From the NCBI GenBank assembly GCA_023299945.1, contig JALZVZ010000197.1:1-9169 (forward strand): a DNA stretch of 9,169 nucleotides. The letters are read 5' to 3'. Made by a program: the position numbers and the translations under genes. Shown in pieces: positions 1 through 7,393 of the stretch; within the stretch, counting starts at the first letter, position 1, and every line of letters begins with the position of its first letter. The notes below the pieces were generated by a model, which was not told the DNA's origin, ran no database searches, and worked only from the letters and a program-made list of their open reading frames with translations. Source of the DNA: Altererythrobacter sp. (GTDB taxonomy: Bacteria > Pseudomonadota > Alphaproteobacteria > Sphingomonadales > Sphingomonadaceae).

Positions 1-819
1 AATATGGCCTTGAGCTTTGCATTGCTGGCTCTGTTCGCGATTGTTGGATCGGGGCTTTATGGTTTGAAGCTGCTGGGCATCGGCATTTGGGACTACATCG
101 TGACACTGCCTCAAAGCGCGCTGACATTGTTTAGCGATGACGGCACAGAAGTCGGCGCGGCATTGGTGCAGTGGCAGCTTGATTGGTCCGTGTTTTATTG
201 GGCCTGGTGGATCGCTTTTGCGCCTTTTGTGGGCATGTTCATCGCGCGCATTTCGCGCGGACGAACGGTGCGTGAATATATTCTCGGCGTGGTGTTAGTG
301 CCGTCGCTTATGTGCTTTTTGTGGATGGGATTGGCGGGCGGAACCGCGATTGATTTGGAGATGAGCGGAGCGGCTGGCGGCTCGATCATCGGTACAGGGC
401 TTTCTGACCAATTGTTTGCGACGCTGGATGTATTGCTCTCACCGGGCATGGCGCTGATCGTATCCAGCCTCGTAGTTTTGCTGTTGATGACATATCTTGT
501 CACATCTGCAGATAGTGCGATTTTGATCATAAACACCATTAATGGTGCGGGCGAGACCGATGGGCAGCGCCGTTATCATATCTTGTTCTGGGGCGCGGCA
601 TTGGCGTTTATGGTCGGCTCTATGCTGATCCTTGGCGGGATTGAGGCCATCCGCATCACCATGATTATCGGCGCATTGCCGTTTTCTGTGGTGCTGGCTT
701 TGATGATGATCGCGATTGTGAAAGCGATTATCTACGATTTGCGCCGCAAGCATCACGGTGTGCCTACAACGGCAGAGGGCTGTGAGGATTGGGATGGCGA
801 AGTAACGGCGACTGAATAG
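1..819 (+). CDS. BCCT-family transporter, C-terminal part (partial)
   Basis: This is the C-terminal half of a betaine/carnitine/choline-type (BCCT) secondary transporter, an inner-membrane protein that imports quaternary-ammonium or related zwitterionic solutes. The frame is open from base 1, so the Met at base 4 is probably internal; BCCT proteins usually exceed 500 residues and about 271 are seen here. Counting from that Met, the family's tryptophan-rich signature DWSVFYWAWW lies at residues 60-69, followed by a conserved FVGMFIARISRGRTVREYI loop. A TSADSA motif (167-172) matches the conserved segment of a later transmembrane helix. Several hydrophobic segments alternate with short loops, and the protein ends in a short polar, acidic tail. 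The exact substrate cannot be read from this part. Nothing here ties it functionally to the downstream receptor, and a 349-base gap separates them. Family assignment is confident. Confidence 0.93.
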   Translation, partial: NMALSFALLALFAIVGSGLYGLKLLGIGIWDYIVTLPQSALTLFSDDGTEVGAALVQWQLDWSVFYWAWWIAFAPFVGMFIARISRGRTVREYILGVVLVPSLMCFLWMGLAGGTAIDLEMSGAAGGSIIGTGLSDQLFATLDVLLSPGMALIVSSLVVLLLMTYLVTSADSAILIINTINGAGETDGQRRYHILFWGAALAFMVGSMLILGGIEAIRITMIIGALPFSVVLALMMIAIVKAIIYDLRRKHHGVPTTAEGCEDWDGEVTATE

Positions 820-967
820 GCGCACTACAGGCGAAGTACGTAGGCGATAGCTTGTTTAATAAAGCTTTTGTATTTCCCGATAATTTGAGTGCATCAAGTG
901 CTTGCCATGTATAAAATTAAATATTCGATTTATAGTTGTGAATATTTGAGCCTATATTTCTAAGTAC

Positions 968-997
968 TTGAGTAGGGAATTTCAGTGTCACTATTCT
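968..997 (+). promoter_or_regulatory. Candidate sigma-70-type promoter for the TonB-dependent receptor
   Basis: TTGAGT (968-973) and TATTCT (992-997) are separated by 18 bases, each matching four of six positions of the housekeeping consensus. It would give a leader of roughly 165 bases that includes the hairpins described below. The AT-rich stretch contains other possible boxes, for example TTGAGT 885-890 with TATAAA 910-915 at a 19-base spacing, so the choice is tentative. Confidence 0.25.
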
Positions 998-1083
998 GCA
1001 ACTTCCTAAATTTCATATGGGAAATCTCCCCTTTGCCGGTGGCCAGCGTAGCAACTGCTTGTTAGCCGCTCCCAATGCTCGCG

Positions 1084-1164
1084 CCTCTATTCGTTAGAGG
1101 TGTTTGAGTATTGGTCTAGCTGAGGTCGTTCTGATCTCGCGACCGTCCGACACCTCTTGGGGGA
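1084..1164 (+). promoter_or_regulatory. Structured 5' leader with competing stems at the ribosome binding site
   Basis: AGAGGTGT (1096-1103) is perfectly complementary to ACACCTCT (1150-1157), with a nested stem GGTCG (1124-1128) / CGACC (1140-1144). The 5' half AGAGG (1096-1100) can instead pair with CCTCT (1084-1088) across a 7-base loop. The long stem ends one base before the Shine-Dalgarno run GGGGGA (1159-1164). The run TTGGGGG (1157-1163) could also pair with CTCCCAA (1069-1075), with one G-U pair. The complementarities are visible; a regulatory role is inference. Confidence 0.35.
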
Positions 1165-1168
1165 ATTA

Positions 1169-3820
1169 ATGTCTAAATTTGTATGTGGCGCGTCTGTCAG
1201 CGCGCTCGCTATTGCTGTCGCGGCTCCGGCTGTTGCACAGGATAGCGGAACTGACGCACAAAACACGGAGCGCCAGGGCGGCGTTAACGAAATCATCGTT
1301 ACCGCGCAAAAGCGCAGCGAAAACCTGCAGGATGTTCCTGTATCCGTTTCCGCTATTGGCGAAGAGCAGCTTGAAGAGCTGAACATTAGCACGTTTGAAG
1401 ATTACCTTGCTCAGCTGCCCACAGTGACCGCTGGCGGTTCTGGCCCTGGTCAAAGCACAATCTACATTCGCGGCCTTGCCTCCACCACGCCGAACCTCTC
1501 GGTTGCAGGGGTCGCCGGTCTCGCGCCAAACGTGGCGCTTTACCTCAATGATCAGCCGCTGGCCCAGCCGGGCCGCAACCTTGATGTGTACGCAGCTGAC
1601 CTTGAGCGGATCGAAGTTCTCTCTGGTCCGCAAGGCACATTGTTCGGGGCCAGCTCACAAGCCGGCGTTGTTCGCCTCATCACAAACAAGCCTGATCTTT
1701 CTGGCTTTGGCGCAAGCTTCTCTGCTGGCGTATCCTTCACCAAGGGCGGCGAGAGAAGCTATAAGGGCGAGGCAACGCTCAACGTCCCTGTGACAGACAA
1801 CATCGCATTGCGCGGCGTGGTCTATCTGGACGATCAAGGCGGCTATATCGATAATGTCCGCGGAACACGCGATGTCAGCCAAAGCGGCCGTTTCCGTCCA
1901 TCGGGCACGGTTCGCTCAAACGGCGTTGCGGTTAATGCCAATCGCGGCGGCTTCCAAGCCGGTGCCGATTTGAGTGCCGTGACATTCCTCAGTGCTGACA
2001 ATGCTGACCGCGTTGAAGAAGATTTCAACGACACGCAATATGCTGGTTTCCGGATCAGCGGCCTGTGGGAAGTGACACCGGATTGGAAAGTCACCGTCTC
2101 GCACCAGAGCCAAAGCCTTGAGAGTGACGGCGTGTTCTTCGCTGATCCAGAATTGGGCGGTCTCGACGGTTTGAACGTTCAGCGTTTCGAAGACGAAACC
2201 TTGGAAGATGATTTCTCGAACACCAGCTGGACGGTCGAAGGCCGCCTTGCAATGCTCGATGTTGTCTACACCGGCGCGTACACCAAACGCACCGCAGAGC
2301 AGCGTTCTGATTACACAGACTATCTGTTCGTTGGTCAGTATCTGCCCTATTACATCTGTGATGGCTCGGTGACGTATCCCGGCGCGGCTGCTCCTAGCGG
2401 CACCTGTCAGGCTCCTAACCTTTACACCAACACAGACAGCGAGACGACGACCTTCACGCAGGAATTGCGCTTCTCTACGCCAACTGATTGGCGCATCCGG
2501 GCGCAGGCTGGCGGTTTCTATTCCGATCTGGAACTGGAAGAGCGCGTTGACTTTGCTTATCCCGGCAATGTTGCAGCTCAGCCTTTTGGTGCTTTCGCGC
2601 CAAACTTCCCGCAGGCAGGGTTCAACACTGATCCGGGCCCGTTCCCGGCAGAGACAATTTTCCGCAATGACATTCGCCGCACAGACAAGCAGTTCGGTAT
2701 CTTTGGCGAGGCTAGCTTCGACATTATTCCTGATTTGCTGACGGTTACTGCCGGAGCGCGCTATTACGACATTGAGGTTGATCTTGAAGGCAGCGCGAAC
2801 GGTTCGTTCTGTAACTCAGGAGCGGCACAAGACGCCAATGCCTTTGGTACAGACATTACCGACCTGTATGATGGCGACGGTCAGTTTACCTTCATCGGTT
2901 CGTGTAATGCAGCCTTGCGCCAAACCTTCAATCAAGGTCAGTCGGTCGCCGATATTCAGGCAGCCGGCCTCAGCCTTGGCCAAGCAACGCAAGTGTTCAA
3001 CGCTCTTGCTGCGCCGGATACGGCTGAGACAAGCGGTGTGATCTACAAAGGGACCGTGACACTCACGCCCAATGAAGATCTGTTGTTCTATGCGACCTAT
3101 TCCGAAGGCTTCCGTCCCGGCCTGCTTAACCGTCCCGGCGGCGCGCAGGGTGCAAACGGCTTTGTTGTTCCTTTCGAGCTGGAAACAGACGAAGTGAAGA
3201 ACTACGAATTTGGCTGGAAGATGGATCTTATCGACGGCCAATTGCGCTTGAACGGCAGTGCGTTCTACGTTGATATTTCGAACCTTCAGACAACCATCTT
3301 CGATCCGTCGATCACCAATCTGTTCTTCTCGGATAATGCCGCGAATGCAGAGATTAAGGGTGTTGAGGCCGATTTCACAATCGCGCCATATTCACTGCCC
3401 GGTCTGACAGTGACGGGTGCAGTTTCGTTCCTCGATACGGAAATTACGGAGGTTCTGACCCCTACCAATGATGTTATCCAAGGTGAAGATCTGGCGTTTG
3501 CACCGAAATTCCAAGGCAATCTTCGTGTCCGTTACGAATGGGATGTGAATGACAATCTTGAGGCCTATATTCAGCCGCAAGTTGCGCATTCGGGTTCGAA
3601 ATTCACCGACATCATTGAGATCAATAAACTCAAGCTTGACGCCTACACCACTTTCGATCTGGCCTACGGGGTCAAGGGCGATATGTGGAGTGCGGAAATC
3701 TATGGTGAAAACCTCACCGATGAACGCGCGCAGATTTCGGGCAATTTCGGCAATGACGTTGCACGGATTGTCACGAACCGCCCGACCACAATCGGTCTGC
3801 GGGTCAAGTTCGACTACTGA
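1169..3820 (+). CDS. TonB-dependent outer-membrane receptor
   Basis: This is an 883-residue outer-membrane beta-barrel that takes up a ligand in an energy-coupled way through TonB-ExbB-ExbD. The ATG at 1169 is preferred over an in-frame TTG at 1157 because it has GGGGGA four bases upstream and gives a clean signal peptide (residues 1-23, cleavage likely at AVA|Q). A TonB box IIVTAQ lies at 42-47, followed by a plug domain with IYIRGL and ERIEVLSGPQGTLFG motifs. The rest is barrel strands, including YATYSEGFRPG and a final GLRVKFDY with a terminal aromatic residue. Mature cysteines C397/C413 and C548/C579 look like two disulfide pairs in surface loops. The ligand is unknown: no siderophore or B12 marker gene is adjacent. 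Receptors of this type in Sphingomonadales often serve sugars, polymers or aromatic compounds. Length and architecture are complete. Confidence 0.95.
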   Translation: MSKFVCGASVSALAIAVAAPAVAQDSGTDAQNTERQGGVNEIIVTAQKRSENLQDVPVSVSAIGEEQLEELNISTFEDYLAQLPTVTAGGSGPGQSTIYIRGLASTTPNLSVAGVAGLAPNVALYLNDQPLAQPGRNLDVYAADLERIEVLSGPQGTLFGASSQAGVVRLITNKPDLSGFGASFSAGVSFTKGGERSYKGEATLNVPVTDNIALRGVVYLDDQGGYIDNVRGTRDVSQSGRFRPSGTVRSNGVAVNANRGGFQAGADLSAVTFLSADNADRVEEDFNDTQYAGFRISGLWEVTPDWKVTVSHQSQSLESDGVFFADPELGGLDGLNVQRFEDETLEDDFSNTSWTVEGRLAMLDVVYTGAYTKRTAEQRSDYTDYLFVGQYLPYYICDGSVTYPGAAAPSGTCQAPNLYTNTDSETTTFTQELRFSTPTDWRIRAQAGGFYSDLELEERVDFAYPGNVAAQPFGAFAPNFPQAGFNTDPGPFPAETIFRNDIRRTDKQFGIFGEASFDIIPDLLTVTAGARYYDIEVDLEGSANGSFCNSGAAQDANAFGTDITDLYDGDGQFTFIGSCNAALRQTFNQGQSVADIQAAGLSLGQATQVFNALAAPDTAETSGVIYKGTVTLTPNEDLLFYATYSEGFRPGLLNRPGGAQGANGFVVPFELETDEVKNYEFGWKMDLIDGQLRLNGSAFYVDISNLQTTIFDPSITNLFFSDNAANAEIKGVEADFTIAPYSLPGLTVTGAVSFLDTEITEVLTPTNDVIQGEDLAFAPKFQGNLRVRYEWDVNDNLEAYIQPQVAHSGSKFTDIIEINKLKLDAYTTFDLAYGVKGDMWSAEIYGENLTDERAQISGNFGNDVARIVTNRPTTIGLRVKFDY

Positions 3821-3853
3821 TCTTTAGCGATCAGTTTCTAACCGGCTAAACAG

Positions 3854-3900
3854 CGGCGGGGATGGGTTCTTTTGAAAGGGCTTGTCTCCGCCGTTTGTCT
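3854..3900 (+). terminator. Terminator-like hairpin after the TonB-dependent receptor gene
   Basis: CGGCGGGGA (3854-3862) pairs with TCTCCGCCG (3885-3893) to form a 9-bp GC-rich stem with one G-U pair and a 22-base loop. It is followed by TTTGTCTTT (3894-3902). The T tract is interrupted and the loop is long, so termination may be partial, allowing some read-through into the sulfotransferase gene. Confidence 0.5.
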
Positions 3901-3929
3901 TTAAACTTTGAGTTTTGTAAGGCAGCGCA

Positions 3930-5894
3930 ATGGCGACACGCGAAGAACAATTAGGGTCAGCGCAAGGCGCTCTTCAGGCGGGTAAATTTGCCGAAGGGCT
4001 GGCTTTGGCTGAGGCTGTTTTGGCTGATGCGCCCGATGACGGCGAAGCGCTTTATATGGCCGCTGTCGCCTGCCGCTATTTGCAGCAGGCTGATGGCGCT
4101 GCGGATTATTTACAGCGATTGCACAGCGCCATGCCGGAATATGGCCGGGCCTGGCAGGAAGAGGGCCATTTGGCCCTTGCTCGCGGGGACAATCAGGCCG
4201 CGCATTCCGCCTTTGCCAAGGCGACGCGCTTCAATCCTGCATTGGATGCCAGCTGGCGAGAACAAGCGCGCATCGCCAGCGAATTGGGGCAGGCAGAGGC
4301 GGCAAACAACGCCCGCGCTCAGCTTGACCGGCTCAAAGATTTGCCGCGCGAATTGCTGGCGGTGACCAATCATTTGCACGAGGGACGCGTTTTGCGTGCC
4401 GAGGAGATTTGCCGGCATTATCTGCGTTCTAACCCGCAAGATGTCGAAGGCATGCGGCTGCTCGCGCGCATTGGCGTGGACCTTGGAATTTTAGAAGACG
4501 CAGAATTCCTGCTCGAAAGCGCAGTGACGTTTGACGCAGAAAGCATCCAATTGCGGCTCGATTATATTGATGTGCTGCGCCGCCGTCAGAAATTTGCGCG
4601 CGCCCATGAAGAGGCTGCCGCATTGCATGCCCGCGACCCTGACAGCCCTTTGTTTCAGTCGCGCCTAGCGATCGAGAATATGCAGACGGGCGATTATGAT
4701 GGCGCGTTTGAATTGTTCGGCAAAGTGCTCAAGAAATTACCGGGTGACCATGCGACTTTGACCAGCATGGGCCATGCGCTGAAAACCATGGGCAAGCAGG
4801 ATGAGGCGGTGGCGCATTACCGCAAAGCCTTTGCTGCAAAGCCCGATCATGGCGATGCATTTTACGCGCTGGCGAACCTGAAGACATACCGCTTTTCCGA
4901 CACAGAGTTGGCCGCAATGGAAGCACAATCTGCGCGCAGCGACCTTGCTTTCATGGACCGGGTGCACATCGCTTTTGCATTAGGCAAGGCACATGAAGAC
5001 GCAGATGATTATGATGCCAGTTTCCGGTTTTACGCGCAGGGCAATGAGCTGAAACGCGCGCAAACCCGCTATAGCGCAGATGCCATGACCGAAGAGCTGG
5101 CGCGGCAAAAAACGCTGTGCACACCAGAGCTTTTTGACAAGCATCCCGGCGTTGGCGATCCATCACCTGATCCGATCTTCATCCTTGGCCTACCGCGCGC
5201 CGGTTCAACTTTGTTGGAGCAAATTCTCGCCAGTCACAGTCAGGTCGACGGCACGTTGGAATTGCCCAATGTGTTGGCGCTGGCGCACCGCCTTCGCGGG
5301 CGGACAATGGGTGCGCCGCGCTATCCTGAAATTCTGCATGAATTGGGCGCAGAGGACTTTGCCAAATTTGGCGCAGACTTTATCGAAAGCACCCGGCTTC
5401 ACCGCCAAGATGCGCCGCTGTTTATCGACAAAATGCCGAACAATTTCAGGCATGTCGGCTTGATTCATTTGATGCTGCCCAATGCCAAGATCATTGATGC
5501 ACGCCGCGATCCAATGGATTGCTGTTTCTCCGGTTTCAAGCAACTTTTTGCAGAGGGTCAGGAGTTCACTTACGGCCTCAATGAAGTCGGGCGGTATTAT
5601 GCCGATTACGTTGATCTGATGGAACATTGGGACACGGTTTTGCCGGGCAAAGTCCTGCGCGTTTCCCATGAGGATGTGCTCGATGATCTAGAAGGACAAA
5701 CGCGCCGCATGCTCGATTATCTGGGACTGCCGTTTGAACAGGCCTGCCTCGATTTTCACAAAACTGACCGGGCGGTACGAACCGCATCAAGCGAGCAAGT
5801 GCGCCAGCCGATCAATCGCAAGGGCCAAAACGCGTGGCAACCATATGACAATTGGCTGGGCCCATTGAAGTCTGCATTGGGTGATTTGGTCTAG
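3930..5894 (+). CDS. TPR-repeat sulfotransferase (PAPS-dependent, Sulfotransfer_3-like)
   Basis: This is a 654-residue cytoplasmic protein (no signal peptide or membrane segment). It joins an N-terminal array of tetratricopeptide-like helical pairs (about residues 4-320, for example ALYMAAVACRYLQQADGA and LTSMGHALKTMGKQDEAVAHY) to a C-terminal sulfotransferase domain (about 410-645). The 5'-phosphosulfate loop is PIFILGLPRAGSTLLEQ (415-431). The 3'-phosphate site follows in IIDARRDPMDCCFS, with R526 and S534, and a conserved DKMPNN motif sits between them. Such domains transfer sulfate from PAPS to a hydroxyl of a glycan, small molecule or tyrosine; the acceptor is unknown. TPRs usually bind proteins, so a protein acceptor or partner is plausible. 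The ATG at 3930 has AAGG seven bases upstream. It lies 109 bases after the receptor gene on the same strand, with a probable terminator between. No PAPS-synthesis genes are in the window. Confidence 0.93.
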   Translation: MATREEQLGSAQGALQAGKFAEGLALAEAVLADAPDDGEALYMAAVACRYLQQADGAADYLQRLHSAMPEYGRAWQEEGHLALARGDNQAAHSAFAKATRFNPALDASWREQARIASELGQAEAANNARAQLDRLKDLPRELLAVTNHLHEGRVLRAEEICRHYLRSNPQDVEGMRLLARIGVDLGILEDAEFLLESAVTFDAESIQLRLDYIDVLRRRQKFARAHEEAAALHARDPDSPLFQSRLAIENMQTGDYDGAFELFGKVLKKLPGDHATLTSMGHALKTMGKQDEAVAHYRKAFAAKPDHGDAFYALANLKTYRFSDTELAAMEAQSARSDLAFMDRVHIAFALGKAHEDADDYDASFRFYAQGNELKRAQTRYSADAMTEELARQKTLCTPELFDKHPGVGDPSPDPIFILGLPRAGSTLLEQILASHSQVDGTLELPNVLALAHRLRGRTMGAPRYPEILHELGAEDFAKFGADFIESTRLHRQDAPLFIDKMPNNFRHVGLIHLMLPNAKIIDARRDPMDCCFSGFKQLFAEGQEFTYGLNEVGRYYADYVDLMEHWDTVLPGKVLRVSHEDVLDDLEGQTRRMLDYLGLPFEQACLDFHKTDRAVRTASSEQVRQPINRKGQNAWQPYDNWLGPLKSALGDLV

Positions 5895-5946
5895 GCTTTT
5901 GACTGCAAAAATAGGGCTATGATCTCAGGTTTGGCCTCGATTGGCC
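5895..5946 (+). other. Convergent intergenic gap with a weak hairpin and GGCC repeats
   Basis: The plus-strand sulfotransferase and the minus-strand phosphatase operon converge here. A small stem TTTTG (5897-5901) / CAAAA (5906-5910) with loop ACTG is the only hairpin next to the plus-strand stop. The octamer TTGGCCTC occurs at 5931-5938 and again at 5941-5948, with a third related CTGGCCTT at 5951-5958 inside the end of the phosphatase gene. No strong bidirectional terminator is evident. Confidence 0.35.
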
Positions 5947-6672
5947 TCAGCTGGCCTTGCGTCTTAAATTAGCATTTTCAGATAGAGTTTTGGGCGGTTT
6001 GGGCGCGTCTTCAGCGAAGAAATATGCCCCCAATTGCTCCACCACCATTGTGCCAGCGGGAAAGGGGTGGCGTGCCGGATCTGCGCGGCCAAGAAAGTCC
6101 AAACCGCAAGTTTCAGCGCAATTATAGTCGCTCATCGCATCGCCGATAAGTAGGCAGCGCGACGCTGCATGCCCATCACGAGCCAAGATGCTGCGAACGA
6201 TCGACGACTTTCCTTCTGGCGAGCCGCGCAATGTCTGAAAAAATGGTGCAAGCCCTTTGCGCTGAACGATAATTTCCAGCTCATCCTGCGGTGTGCCCGA
6301 TACAACATGCGCTGGGATCTTCTGCCGAACAAGCATGGCCAAAACATCATGAACAGCCGGCATAATCGCAGACTTAATCACCTCTTCCATAACGATATCT
6401 GACAATCTGTCTGACCATTGCTGAACTTCAGCAGGCGACAGATCAACGTCCAGCAATTCTGTATGAAAACGCGGAATTTTTTCAAACCGAGTTTCACCTG
6501 GAACAGCGCGTTGATAGTCTTCCACCGCTTGCCGAACATCATCGCCAAAAGCTGCGTAAAGCTGGCCAAAGGCGGAAATTTTTGCATCGACACTGTCGGC
6601 TATCACGCCGTCGAAATCAAAGAAGACGCAGCTATATTGCGATGGGAAGTGGACGGGTGAGACCGGTGTCAT
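5947..6672 (-). CDS. HAD-superfamily phosphatase (subfamily I, capped)
   Basis: This is a 241-residue cytoplasmic hydrolase, probably a Mg-dependent phosphatase. All four HAD motifs are present: DFDGV with D19 and D21 (motif I), VVSGT with S125 (motif II), K155 in EGKSSIV (motif III) and LIGDAMSDY with D178 and D182 (motif IV). About 95 mostly helical residues between motifs I and II form a C1-type cap, as in phosphoglycolate phosphatase and N-acylneuraminate-9-phosphatase, and unlike capless KdsC. The ATG at 6672 lies inside the upstream nucleotidyltransferase gene (41-base overlap). No alternative start precedes the catalytic motif and no good Shine-Dalgarno is seen, so translational coupling is likely. 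The context suggests it dephosphorylates a sugar phosphate before the neighbour activates it with CTP, but the substrate is inferred only. About twenty C-terminal residues form a Pro/Lys/Arg-rich tail. Confidence 0.88.
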   Translation of the reverse strand: MTPVSPVHFPSQYSCVFFDFDGVIADSVDAKISAFGQLYAAFGDDVRQAVEDYQRAVPGETRFEKIPRFHTELLDVDLSPAEVQQWSDRLSDIVMEEVIKSAIMPAVHDVLAMLVRQKIPAHVVSGTPQDELEIIVQRKGLAPFFQTLRGSPEGKSSIVRSILARDGHAASRCLLIGDAMSDYNCAETCGLDFLGRADPARHPFPAGTMVVEQLGAYFFAEDAPKPPKTLSENANLRRKAS

Positions 6673-7393
6673 ATTGCGACCAATTTATGTTGGAGGAGGG
6701 GGAAATAGCGTCCAGTTCATCGTCTTGATAAACCGCATAAAGCGCGCGTGCGATCCGGTAATCCTCGATATAATCGATATCGACGCCGGCCAATTTTGAC
6801 AGCGGAAACAGGCGTGGCTCATCGCCGATAAAATATTCCTGTTCCAAAATTTGCGCGCGCGGCGCCATATACAAGCTATTGGTGACCTTGAACCAATTAG
6901 GCAGTTTTTGCGAAATGGTATGATTGCGATTGGCCTCGTAATTTAGCGGGCCATCATGCGACCAATAATAATCCTTGGCGCGGTTTACACCCAGCAGGCT
7001 GTCTCGGTCTCCATGCACCACATGCTTGTGATAGGCACGGAATGCATCGACATATTCTTGCGGCGCCATCAGCGGGCAAACAACCGTCGCCCATGCGATA
7101 TGTTCGTGCGGAATGTCGCGGACAATGCCGGTGATCACTTCGCAAAACGGAGCGATGTGATCCTTTGCCAGCCTTGGGTCGCGCCGGTGGCGCGAGACTC
7201 CAAAGCGGTCAGTTAAGTCGAGAAATTCGTCATCTTCGCTGGACAAATAAATTCGTTCCGGTTCGATCACTTTGCTAAGCTGGTCAAGCTTCCACTCGAT
7301 CAAACTACGGTGATTGCCGAAGGGCAAAAGGCATTTTTCCGCGATCCGCGAACTGCCTCGGCGGGCAGGAACGACAACAGCAAGATCATACAT
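6632..7393 (-). CDS. CMP-sugar synthetase-like nucleotidyltransferase (NeuA/KdsB/SpsF-like)
   Basis: This 253-residue protein resembles the cytidylyltransferase family that activates acidic sugars such as sialic acid, Kdo or related compounds as CMP-sugars. The N-terminal nucleotide-binding loop VPARRGSSRIAEKCL (8-22) has the R-x-G-S-x-R-x-x-x-K pattern shared by NeuA, KdsB and SpsF. A VVCPLMAP segment (104-111) sits where NeuA has its QPTSPLR-type motif. DIDYIEDYRIA (205-215) matches the late DID-x-x-x-D motif that helps bind metal. SpsF-like proteins share the N-terminal loop, so the exact nucleotide and sugar are unsettled. The ATG at 7393 has a good Shine-Dalgarno (GGAGA at 7405-7401 on this strand) and overlaps the glycosyltransferase stop by eight bases (ATGTATGA). 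Its own end overlaps the phosphatase start. No synthase or aldolase for the sugar is present. Confidence 0.8.
   Translation of the reverse strand: MYDLAVVVPARRGSSRIAEKCLLPFGNHRSLIEWKLDQLSKVIEPERIYLSSEDDEFLDLTDRFGVSRHRRDPRLAKDHIAPFCEVITGIVRDIPHEHIAWATVVCPLMAPQEYVDAFRAYHKHVVHGDRDSLLGVNRAKDYYWSHDGPLNYEANRNHTISQKLPNWFKVTNSLYMAPRAQILEQEYFIGDEPRLFPLSKLAGVDIDYIEDYRIARALYAVYQDDELDAISPSSNINWSQYDTGLTRPLPIAI

Larger units (their letters stand above)
820..1168 (+). promoter_or_regulatory. Non-coding promoter/leader region of the TonB-dependent receptor gene
   Basis: No credible gene is seen in this 349-base gap. The first 200 bases are clearly AT-rich compared with the flanking genes; the last 150 are more GC-rich and contain several inverted repeats. 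A weak hairpin after the transporter (AGCTT 849-853 with AAGCT 862-866, followed by TTTTGTATTT) could be a poor terminator. The pentamer TTGAG occurs at 885, 946, 968 and 1104 and could include a -35 element. I found no cobalamin-box-like or other riboswitch consensus that I recognise. Confidence 0.5.

Noticed and set aside
195..825. Open frames on the minus strand under the transporter gene
   Set aside because: They are rich in Arg/His/Gln/Ile without motifs and lie opposite a confidently assigned membrane protein; shadows of the real frame.
796..838. Direct repeat GGCGAAGTA at 796-804 and 830-838 around the transporter stop
   Set aside because: Only nine bases, two copies, no associated inverted repeats or mobile-element features.
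820..1168. Possible cobalamin or other known riboswitch upstream of the TonB-dependent receptor
   Set aside because: No B12-box-like or other recognisable riboswitch consensus was found; only generic complementarities are present, reported as a tentative leader structure.
2816..3241. 141-codon minus-strand frame inside the receptor gene
   Set aside because: No recognisable motif or ribosome binding site, and fully antisense to conserved barrel sequence.
5361..5372. Palindrome GCCAAATTTGGC inside the sulfotransferase gene
   Set aside because: It encodes ordinary residues (AKFG) in a conserved-looking frame, is isolated, and differs from the twin palindromes in arm order; most likely chance.
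5947..6672. Assignment of the phosphatase as KdsC (Kdo-8-phosphate phosphatase)
   Set aside because: KdsC lacks a cap; this protein has about 95 residues of helical cap between motifs I and II, so only a general HAD call is supported.
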